A DNA stretch of 64,000 nucleotides from NCBI GenBank assembly GCA_963678675.1, contig OY783197.1, positions 7,137,143 through 7,201,142 of the forward strand, written 5' to 3'. Positions within the stretch are counted from its first letter, which is position 1, and each line of letters begins with the position of its first letter. This document shows, in pieces, positions 23,142 to 33,552 of the stretch. The notes under the pieces were generated by a model. The model worked only from the letters and a program-made list of their open reading frames with translations. It did not search any database and was not told the origin of the DNA. The stretch is from Xiphydria camelus (Eukaryota; Arthropoda; Insecta; Hymenoptera; Xiphydriidae). The translations under genes were made by a program, and so were the position numbers.

Positions 23142-23851
23142 TTTAGACAGAGATACAAGTGTTAGGTCGTTTACGGAGCGCGTGGGGAAGCTAGGAGAAA
23201 GTGACTAGGCTTGTGTGCGTCACCAATGCTAGCTGCGCTATTAGTAGGTTGTATAGCGATTTACTATATCGACGTCATCGACATGAAAATGTAATACCAC
23301 CCCTTAGGCCGCAAGAGCTGAAGTAGCTGCGCACGAATCACTGCGCACTAATCACATCCGGTTTCACATTTCCGTCCCGTTTCCCGAGGTTTACCCTCAT
23401 ACCGCCGTAATAGATGTTTACACATCAAAAATCAGAGTTGTACAAATTATTTGAGCCATGTATACAATCTGAATCTCTGTTACTTAATTCAAATTTTGTC
23501 ATCGATGGAGGGTGGTTATTGCATCAAATAGTGTGGCCCCACGGTAAAACATATCGCTTACTGAGCTCTATAATGGCATAACTCAAAGACCTGATATTTT
23601 TAGTTAACGTCATATTTGAAATCAGTAAACTGTATACTATATCTTAAATAAAACACACACACACACACACATTGTGAACTATATATGTGCCAGTTTTAAC
23701 TAAAAATGTCAGTTTTTTGAGATGTGCCACTATAAAACTCAGTGAGCGAATTATAGAGAAATGTTTGAAATTGTTCGATTATGCATTATAAAATATTTTT
23801 TGGAATGAATGTAGTTGTCGTATTTGACGGTTATAAAAGTGATATCGCTAT
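23139..23851. other. Insert within the decayed transposon gene
   Basis: No homology to the interrupted protein is seen here. It includes a (CA)n run at about 23649-23671. Two GAGCGAATTATAG-like and TTACTGAGCTCTATAATGG words near 23558 and 23738 suggest a small inverted pair. Confidence 0.45.
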
Positions 23852-24101
23852 TATGTCGGCAGTACACGCTCGCCGAGGGGACCCGAGCGCGAGACATACC
23901 GAGGCGAGGACTACCTGAGGCGCGAGACCGAGAGCACTGTGTATATCCCCCATTTACGCTCTCGCTTCCTTTGACTCGTGCTAGACCGAGCGCTCCGAGA
24001 GCGAGGCGAGAGGCCCTTCGACGAGGCGAGAGCACCAGGTACACTCTCGCTCTCGCCTGGCCTCGGGTCGCCTCGGTGAGCGTGTACTGCCGGCATTACA
24101 G
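23852..24101. repeat. GC-rich hairpin element
   Basis: ATGTCGGCAGTACACGCTCG at the left and its complement CGAGCGTGTACTGCCGGCAT-like end at the right (GAGCGTGTACTGCCGGCAT) frame about 250 bp rich in CGAGGCGAG words, in strong contrast to AT-rich surroundings. Overlapping ORFs on both strands come from this composition. Probably a MITE. Confidence 0.75.
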
Positions 24102-25209
24102 TCAAAGTTCCTTTCCAATATTGCAAATAAATTCAAATTTGTTGATCTGCTCTCAAAGTTTCTCCAAAAACATAATATCGAGACTAAAGTGGCTTCTGAA
24201 GATGCGGATGTACTCATTGTTCAAACTGCACTAGAAATTTAAAAAAAGACGAATTCACTAGTGACAGTAGTTGGTAACGACATTGATTTGTTCACTTTAC
24301 TCATTGCACTTACTCCAGAGACCGACATGATATATTTTTATAAAGTTACACCAGGGAAAAAGGAAAATGTAATGTACTCAACATCGTCTCACCGAAAATT
24401 AAAATAATTCATATTATTCGCCCATGCCTTTGCTGGATGCGACACGACTAGTGCTCTTTACGGAAAGGGCAAAAAGACCATTATTTCTTTACTTCAAAGA
24501 ACTCACAACTCAGAGATTTAGTTTCTATTTTCAACTCTACAAATAAATCCGTTGATGAGATTTCCTCGGCTGCTGAAAAATTCATTATGCATCTTTACGA
24601 CACAAGTAACGCGACAGAGACTTCGATTGGAGACCTTAGATTCAAACTCTTTACTTCATCAGTTGCCCTTGTAAAAAAAGAGTTTTCACTAGCTTCACAT
24701 TGCCTCCTACTCAATCAGCATTACGCGAATATTACTAATTGTAAGTACAACAGTGGCTTGGGAACGATATCAATCCGGATGACTGGGGATGGAAACGAAC
24801 TACCTGGGTGATGATTTCTGTAATATCTAAAACAGATCCAGTACCAAAAGAATTACTTGAAGCCGTGAGTCACAATTTGTCCTTTGTTAATTACGTACCA
24901 TGATGAAGGTCTAATTTGAATTGTTTGCTGTATGTTACAGATATCTGGTGGCTGTAAAGGTAACTGCAGAACGGCTCGATGTAGATGTAAAAAAGCTGGA
25001 CTACATTGTAACTCGCTACGCAAAAGTTGTCACGGAGAGACCTGTGAAAATCATGTGATCGACATTCTGCAAGAAATTCATGATGAAGATGAAAAGACTG
25101 AATCAGATGATTCTTTGGAAGATACGATTGAGGATATTCCAGAGCATTCAGATGATGTGTTTAATTACGATGAGGATGAACCAATGGAAATAGCATTTGA
25201 AGACTATTA

Positions 25210-26041
25210 ATGTACTTCAATCATAGTATTATGTTTTTGAAGTGAAACTTTTATGCTGAGGGTGCTAAAATCGCGCGCCCGACACGACGTCCGTAACGAA
25301 ACCCACACACTCCATCGCTTCCGACCGTGACTCACTCATACAGCGCTCTCGACCCTGCTCCAATACACCGCTCTCAACTCTGCCCCATTCCACCGCTCTC
25401 TACCGTACGTAGACGCCGTACAGTCTATCGCCTTTGCCAGGCAATACAAAGCCATGTGTCGATTTTGCGAGGCTGGAGCGCCAGGCCGCCGTACGACTAT
25501 CACTCACGCGGCGATGCTCACTATTATCGCAACCTCAGTAAAAAACGCACTAATCTAGATATCATTTGTACATCGGTCGCAACAGCGAGGAAGGCGGTAT
25601 GTTTTGGTGAATGGGGGTTACGAATGCGTTCGCAGTCCCACACATTTCCCTCAAAACTACCTCTCAGTGTATCTAATTGTAAACCACGGCTACATCACGG
25701 AATTACTGTATCTCTTTGAATCCAATATAATCACCAGTAATATTGTGAGTGCAGTGTTACATCATTTCAACTAACCGATACGGTTTAAATCCACCACTCT
25801 ACGTTTTCGGTCACTATTCGTGTCGCGCAGTAGTGCCTTCGGGATTTACAACCTCGAGAAGATCTACTCTTGATCGCACATCTATAGTTATTAACTTGAA
25901 ACTGAAGAAAAATAAGGCAAAAATCAATCGCTGTTTAGACTGTGCAGAGGGGGTCTGGTTTGTGTTGCTCGAGAGGGTTTCTTCGGGCGATGGAAGCTAT
26001 TGTTCGTATTATGAGGCGACGCAGTGTCGCACCTCCACTAA
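25210..26041. other. Unassigned, moderately GC-rich block
   Basis: ORFs 25327-25719 and 25749-26078 have no recognisable motifs. A degenerate CACCGCTCTC/CAGCGCTCTC word recurs (25340-25400). Confidence 0.4.
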
Positions 26042-26167
26042 GGGCCGGTTTTACCAACACGGTATAAACGCGGTATAGCGCTATACTGAGAATAACCAGC
26101 AATAAGCCTTATGGTTATTCTCAGTATAGCGCTATACCGCGTTTATACCTGTTGGTAAAACCGGCCC
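26042..26167. mobile_element. MITE D, full copy, TAA duplication
   Basis: A 126-bp almost perfect hairpin, GGGCCGGTTTTACCAACACG ... inverted end, flanked by TAA (26039-26041 and 26168-26170). It differs from the copy at 54246-54371 by one base as read by eye. Three-base TWA duplications are typical of PIF/Harbinger (Tourist-like) MITEs. Confidence 0.93.
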
Positions 26168-26170
26168 TAA

Positions 26171-26670
26171 GAGGACTGTTTAGTCTCACCATAAATCTAG
26201 CGTTTAGGATCCTTTTTTGGGTGTATCCGTAAGATATATGAGAAGCCAGACTAGAGGGCGCAGAGTTACTTGTGAGTTGTTTGTATTTCGTTTACACATT
26301 TTCAGTTTTCCGGATTTTACCGCGTCGAGTGGCCGGCTATACGGAGCTCGTGTAGCCTGCGATCGGAGTCGTGATCTTTCTCGAGTAACCACCGTGCATT
26401 ACTGTACATTCTTGTGTGTATGTGTGTATGTGTGGGTGTATTAATTTATAACAAAATACCTAAAACTGATGCAGAACTAAGTCGAAAATGGAGAGAGAGA
26501 ATTAAATTAACACAATCAAATATTGCTATATCTGCTAATGCAGATCAACACCAGTCCCAAACCCTGGAGAATGTAACAGATTTTCAAGTCCCTGGAGGAT
26601 CCAATATCGATGAAAATACATCCAGTGAATATGATATTCCTTACACTACATTTAGTGCTCATAAAAAAAC
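26171..26670 (+). other. Possible transposon coding fragment
   Basis: ORF 26414-26728 includes KIPKTDAELSRKWRERIKL, which resembles the N-terminal KTDAERxRxxRE motif of several arthropod transposon proteins. The rest is unrecognised and its end falls in the perfect inverted repeat. Weak call. Confidence 0.35.
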
Positions 26671-26884
26671 ACAAAACGTGTGGCCGCCACACGCGGAAGA
26701 AGTGAAACTTCGATATCAGTTTCTCTGAATTTGATTCCGGTGGTATTAGTTTCAATTGGCTCTACGAAGAAGCATTGTAAAAGACTTGTATAGAGCCAAT
26801 TGAAACTAATACCACCGGAATCAAATTCAGAGAAACTGATATCGAAGTTTCACTTCTTCCGCGTGTGGCGGCCACACGTTTTGT
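26671..26884. repeat. Perfect 94-bp inverted repeat with 25-bp loop
   Basis: 26671-26764 and 26791-26884 (to within one base) are identical when one is reverse-complemented, from ACAAAACGTGTGGCCGCCAC to TTTCAATTGGCTCTA. I found no mismatch in 94 bases. It contains an inner palindrome GTGTGGCCGCCACAC. Confidence 0.93.
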
Positions 26885-28555
26885 GCTTCCTTTTTCTTGT
26901 ATTTTTTTTCTAAGTAAATATTAATTTACTTTTTTGCAATAGTATGTCCAATTAAACTCCAACATTTCCTGATATTTTTATGTGAATTATTCGATTTGAT
27001 TTAAACATTCCTTCTATTTCTTTGAATCACTATTATGTGGATAATTAATAAATTATAAAAAAAGAAAAGCTGCCATTTCTCTTAGTAAATATAAAAAGCA
27101 AACATTCTTCTGAGTAAAAATCTTTTTACAAAAATTTATTCTCTCATTTTCATACATAAATGATTGATATAAATAATAGTTGGTAAAGATAGTTTGAAAG
27201 AAGAAAAGCAAACAATGAAATCGTAGAACGATTTATGAAAGATTTGGGACAATTTCTATGAAACAAAGCCAGACAAAGAAACATTTCAAAAAACTTTTTT
27301 ATAGGCCCGGTTTCGCTGAACAGAAAAGTTTATTAAAAATTTTTCAGTATCTGCATTGGTATCAGATATTGTCAAAAAATAACTAAAAAGTTTAAACACA
27401 TCCAGTAGGGGAAGGGGGGAGGGGCACAGAGGGCCACCGCCCGGGGCGAATGGGACCGAGCCGGTTAATAAGTTACTCTAGGCACTATCTACTCTCCGGG
27501 GTCTCAAACTTGTAGAGTAGGAGGCTCCCACAGTAATCAACATTATGCGTATTGACGCTGCACGTGTTCTGAATGAGTTGTGAAAAAAAAAAGTGGTAAG
27601 TGATCGAAGAATATTTAATTTTCAAATGCCCGTAGCTTATTATAAATAATAGCTATTCATTTTGGACTCCATGTGTTAAAAACTACATGCTTTGATATAA
27701 TTTTTGAGATCTCGATCAAAATATAACCTCTAAGGATATGCCGGTAACGAATATTATTGTACTAACCGACTTTTGGAGCGAGGAGGACCAGATCAAACGG
27801 AGCGATTAGGACCGGTCCTTATCGGTCTTTTATCCTTGAAATGTTCATTCACATATTCATAGATATAATTCATCATATTTATCTACAAATGGTGTAGGGA
27901 GTGGGCTCATGATGCATGTGCCGGTGTAGAAGAAGAGGAAGGGAACTTCAAGTGTATTATTTGTAAGGAATAACTTGTTATGTCTACATAAACTATAAAT
28001 AAATGACTCTTTCTTGTTATGTAGTATGAATAGCTGTTGTTTGATATTTTCAAATATAAATATTAATTTAAACAATCTACCAGGGTGAAACGGACCATTG
28101 TCTTTATATCAAAATTAGTACTTACTGAATAAGAATTAAACCTGTTCTTAAATAGTAATCGATAAACAACATTCCTTTGTGTGTATAATCCAAAAGTAAT
28201 GTATATCTAACAAACTGCTACATAAATATTTACAATATTGTCTTAGGAGGTCCTCTGTGCTCCATCCTCCCCTACACACCTCAGTCTTCCGACGATATTT
28301 CTGACAATGTCTACGAAACCAAGCCAGAAAGAGAAAAAATTTAAATAACCTTTTTTGTAGGCTTTGTTTTGCCGAACAGAAAAGTATATTATAAATTTTT
28401 CAGTATCTTTATGAGTCAAAGACATTGTCAAATAAATCATCAAGACTTGACACGCATAGTAGCGCGCCATGACAGTTCGTCCCAAAAGATGAAATTGAAG
28501 GAATCTCTCGGTTTTCACGAAGAAGTCGAGATTTTTTTTCTCACTCGCACTCATT
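26885..28555. repeat. AT-rich sequence with a diverged direct repeat
   Basis: 27240-27390 and 28298-28440 are related direct copies (AGCCAGA.AAAGA, GAACAGAAAAGT, TTTTTCAGTATCT). A G-rich island with CCGCCCGGGG is at 27410-27470. No gene is recognised. Confidence 0.55.
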
Positions 28556-29370
28556 GAGCTTAGGCGCTGACGCATGCGCGCTAGCGCGCTCCACACGAGT
28601 CCGGTGGGAACGAAGTAAACGTAGACATCGGTCCTTGTTCTTCAGCCAGTGGCGTCGGACTAAGAACTCTCCCCTAAATTTTAACTAAACGTATCTCGTA
28701 CAATATAGCCTATTCGAAAAAGTTACCAATAACTTTTCTGGAGGTAATTTTACGAGGAATCGAATGGTCATTTTTAAAATTGTTAAAAATAATTTTCTTG
28801 TATAAATTTTGAAATTTAAAAATTATGAAGAACGATATTTTTAGTACAAATTTCTTAATAGAAAAAAAATTTCTCTGAGAATATAGATTCCATCTTTCTA
28901 CGCGAATTGAAAAAAAATAAAGTAAAAAATATGCATTTTTCAATTTCTTACGATTTTTTGAATTCTTCGAATTACTTCAACATCTTTATCCCTTCATAGC
29001 GCTTGGGATATTGCATACAAATAAAAAGTCATAACCTTTTTTACGTACTTTCACCTACTCTATAACTTTTATTTAAAACATTTTTTCATTTTTTTAGTCT
29101 TCGAGAGATATTTGGAAAAATGGTGCCCGAGGGTAGTTTTTGTTTTTTTCTCGGTTTGCGAGGGGTTGTGAATCTTGGGGTTTTTGGTGTAGTGTTGAAG
29201 CACCTTCATGTAACTTCAGTCAAAAATCCAGGGAGCAGACTCAAAATGTTAGGTTCCGAGCGATTTTGACTGGACTACTACCGTGCGCTATACCTGGATT
29301 TTGAAAAGTATGGTGTGATGTACTTGGACGCCGAAAACTACTAAGGGATACACCTGAAGTTAATATATAA
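28556..29370 (-). repeat. Dispersed repeat X, copy 2 with decapeptide remnant
   Basis: Inverted relative to 9001-9650, with moderate divergence. On its plus strand 29270-29350 translates as YRALYLDFEKYGVMYLDAEN followed by a stop, the same decapeptide unit as at 8340-9000. The pair lies 19 kb apart in opposite orientation and flanks much of the TE cluster; whether they were ever the ends of one element cannot be told. Confidence 0.7.
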
Positions 29371-29419
29371 TAATATATATAATAATATATAATAATAAAT
29401 ATTCTCAAAATACGTATCT
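29371..29419. repeat. Low-complexity ATA-rich run
   Basis: Irregular TAATATA units follow the end of repeat X copy 2. Confidence 0.7.
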
Positions 29420-29621
29420 ACTGCGAAATTAATGAGTGACTTCAGGAGGGAAGATACTCCTAAAGGTAAGAACACCCATTTTCACGTTACCCTGGAGGTA
29501 CGCGTTCGCTACACTCTACTTCCAGGCTAACGTAGAAATGGGTGTTCTTACCTTTGGGTTAAAAGTATCCAAAATTAATTCGTTTTCGTCACTCCTGAAG
29601 TTACTCGTTAACTTCGCGGCA
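29420..29621. repeat. Hairpin element
   Basis: Arms about 29420-29494 and 29535-29621 are imperfect inverted copies sharing AAAGGTAAGAACACCCATTT and GTGACTTCAGGAG. Confidence 0.75.
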
Positions 29622-30034
29622 GGTGCGTGTATTCGGGGAACATAAACAACCACTAAGTCACTGAGCAGGTACCGATTGTGATTTTTGGTAATGTTGAGAT
29701 TTATTGGCAGGTTGCAAAACTCAATTAGAGGTCAATACTTTCGGCGCCTCGAGATCAGTTCGGTTACTGATCAACAGATGGCAGTACTGACGGCAGGGCC
29801 ACTATTAGTTCACGTATGCGGCACATTAAAATTAAGCTCCACCCAGTCTCGGAGCTTAAGCGTGAACACGCGGTATATATATAAGTTACAAATTGAATTT
29901 TAAAAAAGTTAATATTTTTTGTCATGCAGAAGCCGAATAGCCGCAGTAAGTAGGCCTCTCCTTACCGTGGAAAGTAAAGGGAACGAGGGGCCAAATTGAT
30001 GCGTCATCTCACCTCACTCTATACTACAAATGGG
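29622..30034. other. No feature recognised
   Basis: A 72-codon ORF (29685-29903) without motifs; nothing else supported. Confidence 0.4.
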
Positions 30035-31995
30035 GCATTCCATGCCAAGTCACCGAGTTTTTGACTCGACCCTCTTTGATTTCGCTCATTTTTTGAGATG
30101 TTTTAGTACTTATTAAAAGCAACATGTACACCAGTTTTTAGCCTTTTATTCCAAACCGTTATTGAGTAATCGATTTTTTAAATTTTGAAGCAAAAAAGGT
30201 TCAATTAATGATAGACTAGTAATAAATATCGATATCTATAAAAAGTAGGATATCATTTTTTTCGTCTAAATGTAGTTTCAGAAAATAAATAAAAGAAAAT
30301 TATTCGAAGTAATTATCACTTAATTATTAACGTTTAAAAATTAAAATCGACATTTTCAAAAAGTGACCCCTTCGATTTTTTTGAAAAATTTTCCAAAAAT
30401 TCTACTCCATATTACGCAACTTTTAAGCCGCAGTTTGAGATGTGATCACATTTTTTCTATTTTTTATCGAATATTGATAATTTAATTTTTTTTTCTTTTT
30501 GGATTAAATTATCTATAATTTTACTCTCTTGACTAAATATCGTCGAAAAACATTAAAAACAATTTTATTGAAAGCGATCAAATTATTTTAATCAATTTAA
30601 AGTATTTTATTTGGCCATATCATTTTACACTTCATATAATCTTTTTTATTATTATTTTTCTCACTTAACGATTGCTTTTTATATATTTTTGATATTTTTT
30701 AATTGCTTCTGTGAAAAACGTAAGGCTTTATTGCCACATAATTTTATTGCAAAAGAGCAAGCAGCTTATTTGAGAGTTCTTAAAGAATCTTTGAAAGAGC
30801 ATGAATTCATAGTAATTGTTGATTTTGCTGAAAATTATGTGTTCGTTCAGGATGGTGCTCCAGGATTCCACTGGAATAACGATCAAGCGACGGTATACAC
30901 TGTAGTTATTTATTATAAGATAGATAATGAACTCTTACTCATCAAAGTATGGTTATTATTTCTGATTGCTTAAATCATGATGCTATTGCTGTTCACGTTT
31001 ACTCTGGGGTTATTATCAATTTTATTAAATCTCTGTCATCTGAAGTTCACAAAATTTTTTTCTTTTCGGATGGTGCACCTCAATAATATAGGAATTATAA
31101 GTATTGCATTAATTTATCTTATTATAAAGAAGACTATGGAATAAAAATGCGGAGTGGAATTTGTTTGCAACGGCACACGGCAAAGGACCTTGTGATGGAA
31201 TAGGCGGGACAGTTAAAAGAATGGCCGCACGAGTTAGTCTGCAGTTGCCACCTCATTTACAAATATTAACAATTGTTCGAGTGGTCGTCGAAAAATTTAC
31301 CAAATATCCGGTTCTCAAAAATTCAAGAATATAGTGCAATGAAAGAGAAATTGGAAGATCGCTTCAGAAATGCAAAACCGATACCAGCGACACAGAAAAT
31401 CCATAAAGTTACGCGTTTACTAAATCCTATTGTGGAAGTAAAGTCGTTTTCCCTTTCAGACAAGTTTACACATCACAGTACAATTAAGAAATATAATAAG
31501 CGATTGTTAAGTGAGAAAAAATAATAATAAAAAAGATTATATGAAGTGTAAAATGATATGACCAAATAAAATATTTTAAATTGATTAAAATAATTTGATC
31601 GCTTTCAATAAAATTTTTTTAAATGTTTTTGGGTGATATTTAGTCAAGAGAGTGAAATTATAGATAGTTCAACCCTAAAAGAAAAAAATTAAATTTTCAA
31701 TATTCGATAAAAAATAGAAAAAATTGTGATCACATCTCAAACTGCGGTTTAAAAGTTGCGTAATATGGAGTAGAATTTTGGGAAAATTTTTCAAAAAAAT
31801 CGAAGGGGTCGGACTTTTTGAAAATGTCGATTTTAATTTTTAAACATTACTAACTAAGTTATAATTACTTCGAATAATTTTTCTAAATTTATTTTCTGAA
31901 ATTACATGTTGCTTTTAATAAGTACTAAAACATATCAAAAAATGAGCGAAATCGAAGAGGATCGAGTCAAAAACTAGGTGACTTGGCATGGAATG
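30035..31995 (+). mobile_element. 1.96-kb transposon with CATTCCATGCCAAGTCACC ends
   Basis: CATTCCATGCCAAGTCACC at 30035 and its inverted copy ending at 31995 begin inverted arms of roughly 450-550 bp with matching words (AATCGATTTT... ; CGACATTTTCAAAAAGT; CTCAAACTGCGG). A broken transposon gene lies between. The family is common in arthropods and Hydra but I cannot name the superfamily. Confidence 0.85.
30716..31524 (+). pseudogene. Transposon protein of the 'DFAENY/HGKGPCDG' family, C-terminal half
   Basis: Reads HNFIAKEQAAYLRVLKESLK, VIVDFAENYVFVQDGAPGFHW (shortened here) and NDQATVYTVVIYYK. A stop comes after 30970, another frame gives SDCLNHDAIAVHVYSG and FFFSDGAPQ, then HTAKDLVME or, in another frame, the family's usual HGKGPCDGIGGTVKR, and finally LFEWSSKNLPNIRF. 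The Asp residues in DFAEN and FFSDGA are the likely catalytic ones (inference). Several stops and shifts; N terminus missing. Confidence 0.75.
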
Positions 31996-32112
31996 AACCA
32001 AATACATTCTAGTTCGTTCGCTGAATGAAATACATAATAGTTTCTTCGGCGATAGATTTACCAATTCAATGTGATTAGACAACTCTTTCCATAAACCGGA
32101 AGAGCGACTCAC

Positions 32113-32527
32113 CGAGCATTCCAACAGGAAATTGGTTCGGCGGTTGACGGTTCTCGATGACGCTCTGGGTGACGACCCAGACGTAATTCTCTCCAGTGAT
32201 TTTGAGATCCCGCGCAGCCTTGAGGATATGGATAGCCTCTTCTCTCGTGGAATAGAGCAGCATTACTCGCGACTCGCTGTTGACGAGTTCCTGAAGATCG
32301 CGCGCTTCCGTCACGAGGACGGCGTTCAAGATGGTGAATTTGAAGGTGTCCTGCATATCGGAGATACGTTCCCTAACCGCCTGGATGAAATCATCGTGTC
32401 CAGCGATCTGCGAGGTGACCACGCTGAACTGGTGCCACTTGTACCGCTCGAGGATGCTCAGCATGGCGGCTGTCTGATGTTCCAGCGAAGGTGCCAGCTG
32501 CAGCTGAAGGCTGCTCTGCGAAGCTCT
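32113..32527 (-). CDS. Nmdar2: NMDA-type glutamate receptor subunit 2, upstream exon (N-terminal domain)
   Basis: This 415-bp exon encodes about 138 residues of the extracellular amino-terminal (LIVBP-like) domain of the same receptor. Recognisable stretches are [41 protein letters not shown] and [16 protein letters not shown]. The acceptor on the minus strand is CCTTCTCCTCAG just right of 32527, and the first codons read [14 protein letters not shown] in phase 0. The donor is GTGAGT at 32107-32112, leaving one base (phase 1) that joins the exon at 2575-2758. An internal ATG at 32464 is not the start, because the open frame and the family homology continue through it to the acceptor. It is intact, with no stops. 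Earlier exons, including the signal peptide, are not seen to the right and probably lie beyond 64000. Confidence 0.92.
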
Positions 32528-32662
32528 CTGAGGAGAAGGATTGCATGAATCAAAAGCATTTTAACAACTTATTTTGAGATGATTAAGGAAATTTGTGGCC
32601 AAGCAAGTACTCATTTCAACAAACTAGAAACATTGATATTATTCTTTAATTTACTCTTATCA

Positions 32663-33552
32663 TTCACAAAAAGACGTGTGATCGCGGCGTCAAGACGAGC
32701 AGGACGCATCCGGGTGGCACGCGTTGAGCACCCGAATCGGTAACGAGCGGCACACGTGGAGCCACCTCGTAGACGCGAGGCGTCAACACGATGACTGGGC
32801 GCGGATTACGTTTTTTTTGCCGGTTCTAACCTACGGGAAGAGGAGCGGAGTCTAGGAAGTCAGTTTCGCACGAGGCCGAGTACGTAACGTACCGCTCTAA
32901 CGTCGATAACGATAACGTGAGAGAACGAATTTGGTTTTGGCACGTGGGGAAATAGAAGCGATCGAGAGCGTTTTCTTCGAACGAGAACCGAGGGTCCATC
33001 TGTTGCCGGAAGAGGAGAACGATCTGGCAGAGAGACGAAGCCGAAGCCGCCGATCACCGTTACGCTCACCTTTTGTCCTCGCGCTCGACCGCCGACTCGC
33101 TTCCGCGCCGTCGCCACGTGCTCCCGTCGAAGGGACACATGCGTACTTCGTTTCCGCGTCTTCTCGATTGCGCGTCTTCTCGATTGCGCGTCTTCTCGAT
33201 TGCGCGTCTTATCGTGTACCGCTTCGTCGTACGCGCGTGTCCTCGATTCCGCGTTCGATCGGTGATTGATTAGTCGGAGCGTTTGTTCGTCGACGCGTCT
33301 CGTCATCGCGCCTCGTCGGACGCGAGCATAGTCGTTAAGAGCGCCGCGCCGGTTCGTTTTCGCGCTAGTCGCCTAGAGCGCCCGTTCGTCTTAGCGCTTG
33401 CCGATTTAGAGAGCGCTCGTTTCGTCGCCGCGTCGCGTAGCGTGGGGCGTGCGGCACCGAAGCCGAGCCGAGAGTCGTCGCGATTGCGAGTGTCGTCCGG
33501 GAACGATCGTCCCGTTCACCGGGGAAATAAAGTCTTTTCCTGTGTTTTTTAA
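32663..33552 (+). repeat. GC-rich dispersed repeat G, copy 1 (LTR-like)
   Basis: CpG-rich sequence related to 63165-64000. Both share the order CACAAAAAG, GACGCATCC, GCGTTGAGC, CGACTCGCT, CGTCGCCACGTGCT.CCGTCGA, and then short tandem units with AGAGCGCCCGTT or CTTCTCGATTGCGCGT (the latter three times at 33161-33208). AATAAA at 33525 near the end and an AACA terminus are compatible with a solo LTR, but no target duplication is seen. The ORFs across it are compositional. Confidence 0.6.

Larger units (their letters stand above)
18071..25209 (+). pseudogene. Decayed 'CDTTSA' transposon gene, split by nested insertions
   Basis: I recognise this protein type from many arthropod transposons, but cannot name the superfamily. 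Pieces appear in the expected order. First MEQDGLCTICNGEF and VRERGLKTLI (18071-18180). Then KVQHEYFKERILDVVEQRND (from about 22190), YRFRTEWR-like and FLDDENSEIQRSLNYFLSEL (22740-22800), STVRPKAFIS (22878) and VGISASYYDLQLYEAS (22982). After another gap come ETKVASEDADVLIVQTALEI, VTVVGNDIDLFTLLIALTP, FAHAFAGCDTTSALYGKGKK (24420-24480) and the Cys-rich tail CKGNCRTARCRCKKAGLHC with an acidic C terminus (24932-25209). Stops and frame changes are frequent. Interruptions are a MITE (18186), a hairpin (18277), a 3.4-kb element (18590-21990) and a block at about 23045-24105. Confidence 0.8.
2759..32112 (-). other. Nmdar2 intron, 29,354 bp, filled with transposons
   Basis: The interval between the two receptor exons has a consensus GT donor at its right end and AG acceptor at its left end (minus strand), with matching phase 1. 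Every other coding trace inside it is of mobile-element type and broken, and lies on either strand. The separate repeats are listed individually. That this is one intron is inferred from the exact phase and residue continuity of the exons; small unseen exons in between are not needed to join them. Confidence 0.85.

Noticed and set aside
23751..24234. Arg-rich ORFs on both strands in a GC-rich block
   Set aside because: Compositional frames of a GC-rich hairpin.
9001..29290. Repeat X pair as the two ends of one 20-kb transposon
   Set aside because: Inverted orientation is suggestive, but the interior is a patchwork of unrelated elements and a receptor intron; two independent copies explain it equally well.
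32132..32548. 138-codon plus-strand ORF over the upstream receptor exon
   Set aside because: Antisense shadow; the minus-strand frame has unambiguous receptor sequence.
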